64,000 nt of DNA from Priestia endophytica DSM 13796 (GCF_900115845.1 NZ_FOXX01000013.1:62001-126000), one strand, 5' to 3'. Shown: positions 7,878 to 17,664, counted from the first letter of the stretch. The notes: generated by a model from the letters alone, not told the origin. Translations and numbers: made by a program.

Positions 7878-9096
7878 ATGCAGGCGTCTTTTCTTTTTTA
7901 GCTGGTAAGCTAGGCATAACTTTATTATAGCGATAGTTTACAAAACCTGCAGCACAAATACCTACAACCGACAGGCAAGCATCAAATATAAAGATAATGG
8001 AGATATGACCAGTTTGCGACATTTTGCCTGTTGCAAGAGGTAAAAGAATTGATGCTAAGCCTGCAGCTGTTGCGACAATACCTGTAACAGTTCCTTTGTT
8101 TTTATAGAAAAACTGCGTCATTACTGTAATTGTGAGCTGAAAAACACCAGCAGTTGAGAAACCTAAAAAGAAAGAAGCTACAATAACGACAGGAACAATA
8201 TGAACGGTTAAAAGAGTGACAACCGCTGCTAGCGTAATAAGTGGATATACTAGTAAAACACGAACAGGTTTTACTACATTTTTCAAAAGAAAAGCAAGAA
8301 TAAGGACTGAAATGAGAGCTCCGATGCTATAGTAACTTAGAAGCTTAACAGAAGCTGTATCTTGCATTCCAAGCACATTTTGTCCAAAAGTTGGCAACCA
8401 AATTTGAGCAACTGTGAAAAGAGCGGTTGATGTAAACCCAATCACAACAAGAGCTGCTCCCTCTTTCCACATATTCGGTTCTTCTTTAAAAACTTCTTCT
8501 TCGTTAGAACCCCTCTTCCCTTCCACAACCATTTTATGATGATTTGGAAACGGAACAAAAAATAAAAAGAGCATATTAACAAAATAAATGAGAGCTGGAA
8601 TAAAAAATGCATATCCGTAAAAAAGATCCCGATTGACAAAAAAAGCAATCATATATGGAAGAAGAGCTGCTCCAATGGAAATAAAGGCTTTTACAAGAAC
8701 GCTTGCTGAACCAGGAGATTTTGGAAACACTTCAATAAGAGCAGGATACGTACCTGCATCCATAGCAGAATTTGCAATCCCTGCTAAAATAGCAAATATA
8801 AAAGCTATTTGATATGTAGGCGAAAGTGGAATCGCAACTAAAAAGACAGCCATTAATAAGCTTGATGTAATAATAAGCGGTTTTCTTCCAAATTTATCAG
8901 ATAAAACGCCTGATATCCAGTAAGATAAAAGCTTTCCTATTCCAATAGCTGAGATAATATAACTAATTCCTGCGCCATCTGTATTAAGCTGACGCGTTAG
9001 AAAAGTCATATTGGAAGCTAACATAATGTTAACCATTCCAAGCAAAAAGTAGTTCACATACATTCCAAAAGCTGCATTCATATAACTTTTTTTCAT
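7876..9096 (-). CDS. MFS transporter
   Basis: The 406-residue protein has about twelve hydrophobic helices. The MFS signature loop between helices 2 and 3 is clear (SGVLSDKFGRKPLIITSS). A central charged cytoplasmic loop (about residues 185-205, KMVVEGKRGSNEEEVFKEE) separates the two six-helix halves. The pattern AILAGIANSAMDAGTYPALIE in helix 4 is of the sugar/organic acid type rather than classic drug efflux. It lies next to, but divergent from, the malonate carrier genes, so a carboxylate substrate is possible but unproven. It is preceded by an AGGGGAG ribosome site. Confidence 0.8.
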   Translation of the reverse strand: MKKSYMNAAFGMYVNYFLLGMVNIMLASNMTFLTRQLNTDGAGISYIISAIGIGKLLSYWISGVLSDKFGRKPLIITSSLLMAVFLVAIPLSPTYQIAFIFAILAGIANSAMDAGTYPALIEVFPKSPGSASVLVKAFISIGAALLPYMIAFFVNRDLFYGYAFFIPALIYFVNMLFLFFVPFPNHHKMVVEGKRGSNEEEVFKEEPNMWKEGAALVVIGFTSTALFTVAQIWLPTFGQNVLGMQDTASVKLLSYYSIGALISVLILAFLLKNVVKPVRVLLVYPLITLAAVVTLLTVHIVPVVIVASFFLGFSTAGVFQLTITVMTQFFYKNKGTVTGIVATAAGLASILLPLATGKMSQTGHISIIFIFDACLSVVGICAAGFVNYRYNKVMPSLPAKKEKTPA

Positions 9097-9573
9097 AGTA
9101 CACTCCCCTAAATTAATAAATGTACAAAAAAATAAACCTCCTTTATAAAATTAACTTCTATTATTCTAAAAACAACGCACATTTTAAAGCTGTAACGTAT
9201 AGAATAAGTATGGGTGAAGATAGTTTAAAGAATGATTATCAATGTTAAGAATCTGCCCATTATGGCAGGTTTTTAACATGATAACATTCTTCTTTACATA
9301 AATAAAGAAGATGTTACAGAATTAAGCAAAGCTTTTTAGAACCCTTTCATGTTCCAAATATCCTCTTATAAAAGATACTTTATCTTCTCTTAGGACATCC
9401 TCTGTCGAAATATAATTAAAATATTTTTCTCAATCCCCTTGAAGTTGACTTAATTTTCAATTAATTTATAGTTATGTGTTTTCTCTTACAATGTCATATC
9501 ATAAATTGAGAAGTTGCTTCTTTTGCCAAACTTTTTTAAAAGCGCTTTCATATTAATAACAAGGGGGAGAAAA
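9097..9573. other. Divergent intergenic region upstream of madLM
   Basis: No gene is seen. The region holds a hairpin CTGCC-CATTAT-GGCAG followed by GTTTTT (about 9257-9274), a second hairpin AACATTCTTCTTTA/TAAAGAAGATGTT (about 9283-9315), and the madL promoter. The hairpins may belong to the leader of the divergent MFS gene or be remnants. Confidence 0.5.
9445..9472 (+). promoter_or_regulatory. Sigma-A-type promoter of madLM
   Basis: TTGACT and TATAGT are separated by 16 nt, about 100 nt upstream of the madL start. Confidence 0.6.
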
Positions 9574-9951
9574 ATGGTCATTTACGGTGTTGCCATTCTT
9601 GCGATTAGTATGCTTATTGGTGTTTCAGCCGGAGAGCTTATTGGAACTCTTATCGGAATTGATTCTAACATTGGTGGAGTCGGGCTTTCTATGATAATTT
9701 TAATTGTTGCGGTTAACTCCCTATCAAAAAAAGGAAGGTTGAAAAAGCCCTCTCAAGATGGAATCGCATTTTGGAGTGCTATTTATATTCCTATTGTGGT
9801 AGCAATGGCAGCTCAGCAAAATGTTGTAGCAGCTATTAAAGGAGGTCCATTGGCTGTTTTAGCAGGAGTGCTCGCTGTTTTGATTAGTTTTGCCGCTGTT
9901 CCAATCCTAAGTAAAAGTAATAAACCTAAAAAAGAAAACGCTTCCAAATAG
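9574..9951 (+). CDS. madL: Malonate transporter subunit MadL
   Basis: The 125-residue protein has four hydrophobic segments and the MadL pattern MVIYGVAILAISMLIGVSAG, GIDSNIGGVGLSMI and QDGIAFWSAIYIPIVVAMAA. MadL and MadM together form a sodium-dependent malonate carrier in malonate-using bacteria. The start is the ATG preceded by AAGGGGGAG at 5 nt; an upstream in-frame methionine at 9514 has no ribosome site. madM follows after 31 nt, so the two are co-transcribed. No malonate decarboxylase genes are visible nearby. Confidence 0.85.
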   Translation: MVIYGVAILAISMLIGVSAGELIGTLIGIDSNIGGVGLSMIILIVAVNSLSKKGRLKKPSQDGIAFWSAIYIPIVVAMAAQQNVVAAIKGGPLAVLAGVLAVLISFAAVPILSKSNKPKKENASK

Positions 9952-9982
9952 GGGCGTTCTAAGATAAGGAGCTGAACTATGG

Positions 9983-10741
9983 ATGGATAGTATTAAAAAT
10001 GTATTAATTGAAAACAGCCTTGTTACAGCTTTCGCCCTCATTGGCCTTACAATGTACTTATCTTACTTCATATCCACAAAGCTCACACGTGGGAAACTTC
10101 ATGGCTCTGCTATTGCCATTATGCTTGGTCTTCTTCTTGCCTATTATGGAGGAACTGTAACAGGAGGAGAAAAAGGACTTGCTGATATAAGTATTTTTGC
10201 TGGGATTGGCATAATGGGTGGTGGCATGCTGCGCGATCTTGCTATTATTTCGACAGCTTTTGGCGTGAATTTTAATCAAGTTAAAAGCGCAGGTGCTATT
10301 GGGTTCCTTTCTTTATTTATTGGCATTTTCCTTTCCTTCTTTATTGGTGTCATTGTTGCTCTTTCATTTGGGTATTCAAATGCCGTAGACATTACAACAA
10401 TTGGCGCTGGAACAGCTACTTATATCGTTGGTCCTGTAACAGGATCAGCACTTGGAGCAAGCTCTGAAGTTATTACACTCAGCATTGCAGCAGGGCTTAT
10501 AAAATCTATGCTAACAATGATTTTCACTCCATTTGCAGCTAAATTTATAGGACTTAATAATCCTCGTTCTGCGATGATTTTTGGTGGACTTATGGGAACA
10601 ACAAGTGGTACAGCAGCAGGGCTTGCAGCAACAGATCCAAAACTTGTTCCTTATGGAGCAATGACCGCTACATTTTATACAGGACTAGGCTGCTTATTGT
10701 GTCCATCTCTTTTATACTTTATTATTCAACTTACTTTTTAA
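9983..10741 (+). CDS. madM: Malonate transporter subunit MadM
   Basis: This 252-residue membrane protein is the large subunit partner of MadL. It shows family segments GSAIAIMLGLLLAYYGG, DISIFAGIGIMGGGMLRDLA, TTIGAGTATYIVGPVTGSAL and FGGLMGTTSGTAAGLAATDP, with repeated glycine-rich helices suggesting inverted halves. It would import malonate, probably with Na+. The ribosome site AAGGAG is 11 nt before the chosen ATG; an overlapping ATG four bases earlier runs straight into a stop. A terminator follows, so the unit is just madLM. Confidence 0.85.
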   Translation: MDSIKNVLIENSLVTAFALIGLTMYLSYFISTKLTRGKLHGSAIAIMLGLLLAYYGGTVTGGEKGLADISIFAGIGIMGGGMLRDLAIISTAFGVNFNQVKSAGAIGFLSLFIGIFLSFFIGVIVALSFGYSNAVDITTIGAGTATYIVGPVTGSALGASSEVITLSIAAGLIKSMLTMIFTPFAAKFIGLNNPRSAMIFGGLMGTTSGTAAGLAATDPKLVPYGAMTATFYTGLGCLLCPSLLYFIIQLTF

Positions 10742-10772
10742 CTTTTTGTTGATAATACTCAATAAAAGTAAG

Positions 10773-10804
10773 AACGCTTTCTTATAAAAAGAGAGCGTTT
10801 TTGC
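10773..10804 (+). terminator. Terminator after madM
   Basis: The hairpin AACGCTTTCT/AGAGAGCGTT is followed by TTTGCTTTTTT. Confidence 0.7.
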
Positions 10805-10848
10805 TTTTTTATATAAAAAGACTCCCCTTCAAACTCTCTGTTATGAAA

Positions 10849-10877
10849 TTGTACATAAAATACATTTATTTTATACA
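10849..10877 (+). promoter_or_regulatory. Promoter of the Rok-like gene
   Basis: TTGTAC and TATACA are separated by exactly 17 nt, about 48 nt upstream of the start codon, inside a very AT-rich stretch. Confidence 0.5.
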
Positions 10878-10924
10878 CAATTTTTCTCATAAATGTTACA
10901 ATGATGAAACGGAGGGATTTTAAC

Positions 10925-11323
10925 ATGACTCGCGAAAGGACTATATTGTTAAAAAAACTTGAAAAGCTAAACCAGTATGAGCAAAATGTGTTGGAAGAAA
11001 TTCAAGAAGAGCGAAACGCATTAAAAAAGAGACTAAAAGATTTAGACTACATTGAAGGCCGCCATTTTGTGCCTTCACACGTAACCATTAACAGAACCTC
11101 TCATAAAAAAATGGAGGCTTATTACGAGGCTACACAATTATTAAAGAACAACCCTGAAAAAGTATTTTTAGCTAAAGAAATTACGGCACATGTTGAACAA
11201 GAAACAGGATATAAAATTTCACAATTTGCTTACTTTTATAAAAAGTTGCAAGAAATTGATCCAAATATTACGCGGATTCGACGTGGGTGCTACGGCTATA
11301 AATCTGAAAAAAGCACTTGGTAG
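10925..11323 (+). CDS. Short Rok-like nucleoid protein
   Basis: The 132-residue protein has the two-part layout of Bacillus Rok, repressor of comK and AT-rich foreign DNA. Residues 1-45 form a coiled coil (LLKKLEKLNQYEQNVLEEIQ then EERNALKKRLKDLD). Residues 70-130 match the winged-helix end, with LLKNNPEKVFLAKEITAHVE, a central FAYFYKKLQEIDPNITR and the basic tail RIRRGCYGYKSE that parallels the minor-groove contact region of Rok. It lacks the long Q/P-rich linker of full Rok and so resembles plasmid sRok in size. The start has GGAGGG at 9 nt. The call rests on remembered pattern, so DNA-binding function is inferred. Confidence 0.6.
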   Translation: MTRERTILLKKLEKLNQYEQNVLEEIQEERNALKKRLKDLDYIEGRHFVPSHVTINRTSHKKMEAYYEATQLLKNNPEKVFLAKEITAHVEQETGYKISQFAYFYKKLQEIDPNITRIRRGCYGYKSEKSTW

Positions 11324-11477
11324 TAGCTCGTATACATATTCTTACATAACAAACATGTATAAACACCGTCTCTTTTGCTCATGAAAGAAAGAGAGGAAAT
11401 ATAGTCCTCTCTTTCTTTCTGCTATACGTTCTACCCCCTACAACCTCCGATTTTTCTTCATCACTAATTCTTCGCTC

Positions 11478-11511
11478 AAAAAAACAGAGGTCTACAGACC
11501 TCTGTTTTTTT
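11478..11511. terminator. Terminator after pepF
   Basis: A hairpin of AAACAGAGGTCT and AGACCTCTGTTT abuts the pepF stop and has A/T runs on both sides. Confidence 0.85.
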
Positions 11512-13288
11512 ATTCCTTTGAAAACTCTTTTACAAGACCACTAAATACATTTAGCGCATTGCGAATTGGCTCTCCCTCTTCTAAATCAACGCCTGTTCTT
11601 TTTAGCAAGTTAAGCGGATAATCAGAGCTCCCGCTTTTTAAAAACTCTAGGTAGTTGTTTTTCGTTTCTTCATCGCCTTTAAGAAGACGGTCTGCAATAT
11701 GAATGGCTGATGCGTAGCCTGTTGCATACTTGTAAACATAGAATGGACGGTAAAAGTGAGGAATACGGCTCCATCCGTATTTCACTTCATCTCCAAGCTC
11801 TAAACTTTCTCCGTGATAGCTTCCAAAAAGCTCTTCATATACTTCATTAAAAGCTGAAGCATTAAGAGGTTCTTCTTTTTCTGCTTTCTCGTGCACAATT
11901 TTCTCGAATTCAGCAAACATAACTTGAGTAAAAAATGTTCCTTTAAACTGATCAATAAAATGGTGAAGTAAGTAACGTCGCTTCTTATCATCTTTTTCAT
12001 GATCAATAAGGTGGTGCATAAGCAAGACTTCATTCACAGTTGAAGCTACTTCCGCTACAAAAATAGAATATCCTGCTGTTATATGTGGCTGATGTTTATT
12101 TGAATAATAGCTGTGCATAGCATGGCCCATTTCATGCGTTAATGTAAACAAACTATCTAAGTCATTGCGGTGGTTTAGAAGAACGTAAGGATGAACTCCA
12201 TATACTCCAATATTGTAAGCTCCAGACCGTTTCCCTGGTGTTTCATGAACGTCAATAACACCTGCAACCTTCATTTCTTTTAATTGACTTACATAGTCTT
12301 CTCCAAGCGGACTTAACGCTTTTAACATCATTTCGTATGCTTCGTCATATGAAATATCGTACTTTACTCCTTCTACAAGTGGCACTCCTAAATCATACGG
12401 ACGAAGCTCGTTTACGTTCAAAATCTTTTTCCGCTCTTTTGTGTAAGCATGCAAGGCTTCTTTTCCTTCATGTGCTGCTTGAATGAGCGTCTCATATACT
12501 TCTTTTGGTACTTTGTCGCCAAAGAGCGCTTTTTCTAAAGCAGATGGATAGTTTCTTAGCTTTGTCAATTTGACGTTGTTTTTCACCGCAGCTGAAAGTG
12601 TTGAACCAATAGTATTATGAAGACCTATATATGGTTCATAATAAGCTTCATACGCTTCTTTTCTTTTTTCTCGATCGGAACTTTTGCTTAACAATGCATA
12701 TTTTCCGCGTGTTAGACGCTCTTTTTCTCCTTGATCATTTGTAATATATCCGAACGTAATGTCTGCATTATTGATCATCCCATACGTATTGCGAGGAGCT
12801 TGCAGTGCCTCTCCCATTTCAGAAAGAAGCGCCTCTTGCTCTGCAGATAACACGTGTTCTTTATATCGATACGTATCAAATAAATCTTCTTCAAAATATT
12901 GAAGTCCTTCTTCTTGCTTAATATAAGTAGAAAGTGTTTGCTCATCTAAACTAAGAAGAAAAGGCGTAAAGAAAGATGTAGCGCTGCTTAATTTTACGCC
13001 AAGCTGCTGCACTTTTGAAAGCCTTGCTTGTGAATCGGCAACTCTTGTATCTTCATCATGAGAAAGCATTGCATAAACATAAAGCTTACTATATTTTTGA
13101 GAGATTTCTTCTCCTTTTGTTAAGTATGTTAAAAGTTCTTTTGCATTTGTAATATTTCCTTGATAGCGTTTGATATCATCAATACGAGTGGAAACTTCTT
13201 CATAGCTCTTTTTCCATGCTTCTTCAGAAGAAAAAATATGTTCTTTTTTCCATTTCTCGCTTTCTGGAATGCTTTTTGTTTCTACCAT
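11510..13288 (-). CDS. pepF: Oligoendopeptidase F (M3 family)
   Basis: The 592-residue cytoplasmic metallopeptidase matches PepF in length (about 600). The zinc site HEMGH with flanking TLTHEMGHAMHSYY lies at about residues 384-388, and the third ligand glutamate is in VAEVASTVNEVLL downstream. Also visible are GKRSGAYNIGVYG and the C-terminal YVYKYATGYASAI. It would cut short peptides of about 7-17 residues. The start is ATG with TAAGGAGAG upstream. It is monocistronic, between its own terminator and yozB. Confidence 0.92.
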   Translation of the reverse strand: MVETKSIPESEKWKKEHIFSSEEAWKKSYEEVSTRIDDIKRYQGNITNAKELLTYLTKGEEISQKYSKLYVYAMLSHDEDTRVADSQARLSKVQQLGVKLSSATSFFTPFLLSLDEQTLSTYIKQEEGLQYFEEDLFDTYRYKEHVLSAEQEALLSEMGEALQAPRNTYGMINNADITFGYITNDQGEKERLTRGKYALLSKSSDREKRKEAYEAYYEPYIGLHNTIGSTLSAAVKNNVKLTKLRNYPSALEKALFGDKVPKEVYETLIQAAHEGKEALHAYTKERKKILNVNELRPYDLGVPLVEGVKYDISYDEAYEMMLKALSPLGEDYVSQLKEMKVAGVIDVHETPGKRSGAYNIGVYGVHPYVLLNHRNDLDSLFTLTHEMGHAMHSYYSNKHQPHITAGYSIFVAEVASTVNEVLLMHHLIDHEKDDKKRRYLLHHFIDQFKGTFFTQVMFAEFEKIVHEKAEKEEPLNASAFNEVYEELFGSYHGESLELGDEVKYGWSRIPHFYRPFYVYKYATGYASAIHIADRLLKGDEETKNNYLEFLKSGSSDYPLNLLKRTGVDLEEGEPIRNALNVFSGLVKEFSKE

Positions 13289-13404
13289 AACAACACTCTC
13301 CTTATGTATGTATTCTTCTATTTTACGTTTTTTTGGAAAAGAAAAAAAGAATACTGCTTCTTAGTTTATGCATTACTTCCTTTACCATATCCTTAAAGAA
13401 AGAT

Positions 13405-13440
13405 AAAAAAACACGAAAAACCTTCGTTTTTCGTGTTTTC
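13405..13440 (-). terminator. Terminator after yozB
   Basis: The hairpin AAAACACGAAAAAC/GTTTTTCGTGTTTT lies directly below the yozB stop codon. Confidence 0.85.
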
Positions 13441-13443
13441 ATC

Positions 13444-13977
13444 TTAATAATAAGGAGAAATCATTAAATATACAATAACTCCTGTAAGACTTACATAAAG
13501 CCAAAGTGGCATTGTCCATCTTGCAATTTTCTTATGACGCTCATCTTGTCTGCTCAATCCACGTAGAAGTGTAATAAGAGCAAGCGGGACGATAGCGGCT
13601 GAAAGCGTAATATGAGTAATAAGAATAAAGAAATAGACGTACTTAATAAATCCTTCTGCTGGAAAGTGCGTGTTTGGAGCAATAGCGTGATACGTAACAT
13701 ATGAAATTAAGAACAGAAACGTTGTTGTAAAGGCCGCAAAAATAAAGCGTTTGTGCGCCGTAATGTTTCGCTGCTTAATCATAAAAAGAGCTGAAAGCAA
13801 AAAGATAAATGTAAAACTATTTAACACAGCATTTAACAATGGTAAGAAGGTAACATCGAGATGACTAAACTGCTCAAGCTTTGGCATAAAGAAAAGAAGA
13901 GCAATAAGTCCGTTAATGACGATTGTCAGCGTCACAACAATCCCAGTATAATTTTTTTGACTCTGTGTGGGTTTCAT
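13444..13977 (-). CDS. yozB: DUF420 membrane protein YozB
   Basis: This 177-residue protein has five or so membrane helices and the DUF420 pattern of conserved histidines and short loops: FLPLLNAVLNSFTFIFLLSA, KQRNITAHKRFIFAAF, NTHFPAEG, then a helix with ITLSAAIVPLALITLLRGL and the basic end HKKIARWTMPLWLYVSLTGV. DUF420 proteins are related to the cytochrome oxidase assembly factor CtaM, so a heme-copper oxidase assembly role is possible. No oxidase genes are adjacent. AAGGAG lies 9 nt before the ATG. Confidence 0.8.
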   Translation of the reverse strand: MKPTQSQKNYTGIVVTLTIVINGLIALLFFMPKLEQFSHLDVTFLPLLNAVLNSFTFIFLLSALFMIKQRNITAHKRFIFAAFTTTFLFLISYVTYHAIAPNTHFPAEGFIKYVYFFILITHITLSAAIVPLALITLLRGLSRQDERHKKIARWTMPLWLYVSLTGVIVYLMISPYY

Positions 13978-14136
13978 TCCTGTAACTCCTTTAAAATAGT
14001 GTGCTTCTCAAATATCGTATTGAATAAAATGACAAGTGTCAACAAATAGCCTTGAACGTTTTAAAATCCTTCACAATTTTTCCTTTTCTCTCCCTTTCTC
14101 CTCTTTATTCTATACACTTTTTCTCTTTTCATAGAA

Positions 14137-14171
14137 AAAGCTTATGACTTAAGAATAAGCCATAAGCTTTT
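14137..14171 (-). terminator. Terminator overlapping the end of the 79-residue gene
   Basis: The hairpin AAAAGCTTATGgCTTA/TAAGtCATAAGCTTTT covers the stop codon and ends in a T run on the minus strand. Confidence 0.75.
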
Positions 14172-14388
14172 GCGATTTATAACTGTTGCGACTTATAATA
14201 ATCTTCCGATAAAGCGCGATTACTTTTCGATTTTCTGCTTCCCACTTCTCATTCTCTATTGGTGGAACAAAGTAATTTTTTCTCATGTATGTGAGCAGAT
14301 GTGATAGTTTTAAAAACTTGATAGCATGTGTTGTCTTTAAAAGAAGCACTTCTTCATACTGTTTGTTAATCATTGAAAGAGATAACAA
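14149..14388 (-). CDS. Small hypothetical protein, TTG start
   Basis: I do not recognise this 79-residue protein. A TTG codon preceded by AAGGAGAG at 5-7 nt gives MLSLSMINKQYEEVLLLKTT; the internal ATG five codons later has no ribosome site of its own. The sequence is basic, with no signal peptide or clear membrane helix, and carries a central FLKLSHLLTYMRKNYFVPP. A perfect terminator overlaps the stop codon, which supports a real transcription unit. It lies between yozB and a divergent chemoreceptor gene. Confidence 0.55.
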   Translation of the reverse strand: MLSLSMINKQYEEVLLLKTTHAIKFLKLSHLLTYMRKNYFVPPIENEKWEAENRKVIALYRKIIISRNSYKSQKLMAYS

Positions 14389-14606
14389 ATAATCTCTCCT
14401 TTTTATTTTGCCTTAACATCTATTTTAACGCTTAACAACGCTTCATGCAACAAGCAAGGAAAAGATTGGTTATAGATATATATATAAATCATCTGAAAAA
14501 TAGTAATAAACAACCTTATTTTTTTAAAAATATACCCCCTTAAATACTCTTTAACCTTCAAAAACACCTACTTTTGTACGATAAAAAAAGAAAAGGGGTT
14601 TTAAAA

Positions 14607-16295
14607 GTGTTAAAGTTAAAGCTGGGGACGAAAATTAATCTTTTAGTTTTTTGTATTGTATTTATACTTTGTAGTTTGATTGGCACTGTATTTTTCCACA
14701 TTATTACCGATGATATAAAAGAAATTGCTACACAAAAAGCCCAAGCAGATTTAAAAATTAGCTATTCTTATATAAGCAGTCGTTATAAAGGTGAATGGAC
14801 TCTAAAGAAAGATGGGTTATATAAAGGAAAAACTCGAATGAATGGAAATTACGCCATTGTTGATCAAATTGGAAATCTAACAGGAGATACTGTAACACTT
14901 TTCGAAAAAGAGGTTCCTGTTACATCTAACGTTATGACTAACGGAAAGCGGGCAATTGGTACGAAGCTTGATCCTAAAGTAGCGAAAACGATTTTCGAAG
15001 ACAAAAGACGTTTTTATGGAGAAGCAGACATTGTTGGCGTTCCTTATCAGACTGCATATATGCCTATTCGAGCTAAGAATGGAGATATTATTGGTATTTT
15101 TTACGTTGGAGCAAATCAAGATATGATCAAAGAAACAACTCGATCATTTTTTCTTCTTTTCACATGTACTGTTCTCATTATTTTAATCTTATCAGGTATT
15201 GCCACTTACCTTTTTACTAATAAAATGAAAAAGCGTCTGAATAAACTTTCTGCTGCTTTTGAAAAAGCTGGAGATGGAGATTTAACAGTAGAATTACAAG
15301 ATACAGCACATGATGAGCTAACAGTGCTTGCTGATAGTTTTAATAAAATGAAAGAAAATTTACATACAATGATTAGAAAGATTTCGCGCACGTCTGAGCA
15401 AGTCGCTTCCTCTTCTGAACAGCTAAAAAATGGAGCACAGGAAGCAAATGAAGCAACTGTTAAAATTACTGAATCTATTCAACTTGTTGCTCATGCTTCT
15501 GAAAACCAAATGGCAAGCATGATGGAAAGTGAACAAGCTCTTGAAAACGTTACAGTAGGAATTCAGAAAATTGCAGAGGGTTCTAAAATGATGGCAACGA
15601 AAGGAAAACTAACAAATGAACTTGTTTCAGAAGGACGCAACCTAATTGAGTCTTCTTCCTTTCAAATGAAGACAATTGAAGAATCGGTTTTACAAAGCAA
15701 ACAGGCTATTCAGCTTTTAAATAGACGATCAAAAGAGATTGAAGAAATTTCTGCCTTTATTACAGATGTTGCGAACCAAACGAACCTGCTTGCTTTAAAT
15801 GCTTCTATTGAAGCGGCAAGGGCTGGAGAGCATGGTAGAGGTTTTGCAGTTGTTGCTGAGGAGGTTCGCAAATTAGCAGAACAATCTCAGCAGTCTGCTG
15901 CTCAAATTTCAAATTTTATTAAAGAAATTCAAAAAGAAATTGTGGCTACCGCTCAATCCATTCATCATGTAAAAGAAGATGTCCAAAATGGATTAACGCT
16001 TGTTAGAAAAACAGAAGATACATTCCGAGAAATTACGTCTTTCACAACAAAGCTTGAGCAAACAATCACCAAATCTGTCTCTATTACAGAACATATGACA
16101 TCTCATACGCAGGAAGTAACGGCAACGGCTTCCTCAATCACAGAGGTTGCAAAGGAAAATGCAGATCATGTTCAAAGTGTTGCAGCTCTAACAGAGGAAC
16201 AGCTTGCTTCAATGGATGAAATTAACGCTTCTGCTCATTCTCTTTCAAAAGTAGCGACAAATCTTCAAAAACTTGTTACACATTTTAAAATATAA
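14607..16295 (+). CDS. Methyl-accepting chemotaxis protein
   Basis: The 562-residue receptor starts at a GTG with AAAAGGGG 8 nt upstream ([16 protein letters not shown]). It has a first membrane helix (about 9-31), an extracellular single-Cache-type sensor with [20 protein letters not shown] and [20 protein letters not shown], a second helix (about 180-205), a HAMP domain, and a long cytoplasmic coiled coil. The tip matches the MCP signalling hairpin ([20 protein letters not shown], then [18 protein letters not shown]). It should feed CheA/CheW. The ligand is unknown. It is a single-gene unit with a terminator. Confidence 0.9.
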   Translation: MLKLKLGTKINLLVFCIVFILCSLIGTVFFHIITDDIKEIATQKAQADLKISYSYISSRYKGEWTLKKDGLYKGKTRMNGNYAIVDQIGNLTGDTVTLFEKEVPVTSNVMTNGKRAIGTKLDPKVAKTIFEDKRRFYGEADIVGVPYQTAYMPIRAKNGDIIGIFYVGANQDMIKETTRSFFLLFTCTVLIILILSGIATYLFTNKMKKRLNKLSAAFEKAGDGDLTVELQDTAHDELTVLADSFNKMKENLHTMIRKISRTSEQVASSSEQLKNGAQEANEATVKITESIQLVAHASENQMASMMESEQALENVTVGIQKIAEGSKMMATKGKLTNELVSEGRNLIESSSFQMKTIEESVLQSKQAIQLLNRRSKEIEEISAFITDVANQTNLLALNASIEAARAGEHGRGFAVVAEEVRKLAEQSQQSAAQISNFIKEIQKEIVATAQSIHHVKEDVQNGLTLVRKTEDTFREITSFTTKLEQTITKSVSITEHMTSHTQEVTATASSITEVAKENADHVQSVAALTEEQLASMDEINASAHSLSKVATNLQKLVTHFKI

Positions 16296-16296
16296 G

Positions 16297-16331
16297 AAAA
16301 ACCACCCTATCTGGAGGGTGGTTTTTCCTTT
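16297..16331. terminator. Bidirectional terminator between the chemoreceptor gene and proA
   Basis: The hairpin AAAACCACCCT/AGGGTGGTTTT sits between two converging genes. Confidence 0.85.
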
Positions 16332-16338
16332 ATTAACA

Positions 16339-17601
16339 TTAACGAATTTGTCCTGTACCGTTCATCACATATTTTACGGTTGTAAGAGCCGGAAGACCCA
16401 TTGGACCGCGCGCATGTAACTTCTGCGTCGAAATCCCAATTTCTGCTCCAAATCCGAGCGCTCCACCGTCTGTAAATCTTGTTGAAGCATTATGGTAAAG
16501 AGCTGCAGCATCTACGAGCGTTGTAAATTTGTTCGCTGCTTCTGCATTTTCAGTAATAATCGCTTCCGAATGTTTTGTACCGTATTTTTCAATATGCTCA
16601 ATCGCTTCATCAATGTTACTTACGACTTTAATAGCAAGATCTAAACTTAAATATTCTTCTTTCCAGTCTTTCTCCTCTGCTTTATATCCATCGTTAAAAA
16701 CAGCAAGCGCTTTGTCATCTCCATGAACCGTAATCCCTGCGTCAGAAAGAGCTTTTTTCAGCTCCTCTTGATAACTTTGCAACCATTCTTCATGGAGGAT
16801 GAGTGTTTCTGCTGCGTTACATACAGCAGGACGATCTGTTTTAGCATTAATGATAATATTTAAAGCTTTTTTAACGTCTGCATCATGATCAACGTAGAGA
16901 TGACAATTTCCTATTCCTGTCTCTAGCACCGGAACGCTTGCATTGTTCACAACAGTATTAATAAGTGAAGCTCCTCCACGTGGAATAAGTACATCAATTT
17001 CATCTTTCATCGTAAAAAGTTCGCTCGTTGCTTCTCGGTTTGCGGTTGAAATAAATTGTACAGCATCACGTGGAATTTTTGTTTGATCTAGAGCCTCATG
17101 AATTACATCTACAATAGCTCCATTAGAATGAAGAGCTGATGAGCCCCCTTTTAAAATAATGGCATTTCCTGATTTTAAAGCAAGACCTGTTGCATCAACC
17201 GTTACGTTTGGTCTTGCTTCATAAATCATCCCAATAACACCAAGTGGTACACGAACTGTTTTAACACCGAGACCGTTATCAAGTGTCCAGCTTGAGAGTT
17301 CTTCTCCAACAGGATCGTCGAGCTTGGCGACATTTCTAAGTCCCTCCGCAAACTCATGAACTCTTTCTTTTGAAAGAGCTAAACGATCCATAAAAGCTTC
17401 CTCAAAGTTTTGCTCGCGTCCTTTCTGTAAGTCACGCTCATTTGCCTCTAAAATCTTTTCATAATTTTCTTCAAGATGTTGAGCTAACGTTAGCAATGCT
17501 CTGTTCTTTTCATCTGTTGTCAATAAACAGAGCGTTTTTGCTGCCTTTTTTGCTTTTTTCCCTTGTTCTTTTACGTTTGATACTTCTTTTGTTAACGTCA
17601 T
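16339..17601 (-). CDS. proA: Gamma-glutamyl phosphate reductase ProA
   Basis: The 420-residue enzyme is the second step of proline synthesis: it reduces gamma-glutamyl phosphate to glutamate semialdehyde with NADPH. Family segments include VPLGVIGMIYEARPNVTVDA, GNAIILKGGSSALHSN, the catalytic cysteine in AVCNAAETL (about residue 258) and GLPALTTVKYVMNGTGQIR at the end. It is the last gene of proI-proB-proA. The ribosome site AGGAGG is 13 nt before the ATG, which is unusually far; no closer start is available. Confidence 0.95.
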   Translation of the reverse strand: MTLTKEVSNVKEQGKKAKKAAKTLCLLTTDEKNRALLTLAQHLEENYEKILEANERDLQKGREQNFEEAFMDRLALSKERVHEFAEGLRNVAKLDDPVGEELSSWTLDNGLGVKTVRVPLGVIGMIYEARPNVTVDATGLALKSGNAIILKGGSSALHSNGAIVDVIHEALDQTKIPRDAVQFISTANREATSELFTMKDEIDVLIPRGGASLINTVVNNASVPVLETGIGNCHLYVDHDADVKKALNIIINAKTDRPAVCNAAETLILHEEWLQSYQEELKKALSDAGITVHGDDKALAVFNDGYKAEEKDWKEEYLSLDLAIKVVSNIDEAIEHIEKYGTKHSEAIITENAEAANKFTTLVDAAALYHNASTRFTDGGALGFGAEIGISTQKLHARGPMGLPALTTVKYVMNGTGQIR

Positions 17602-17664
17602 GTGTAAAGTAATGCCTCCTAGTTTTTTATTTCATAGAATAATCGAACTATATTTACAGCTAAG

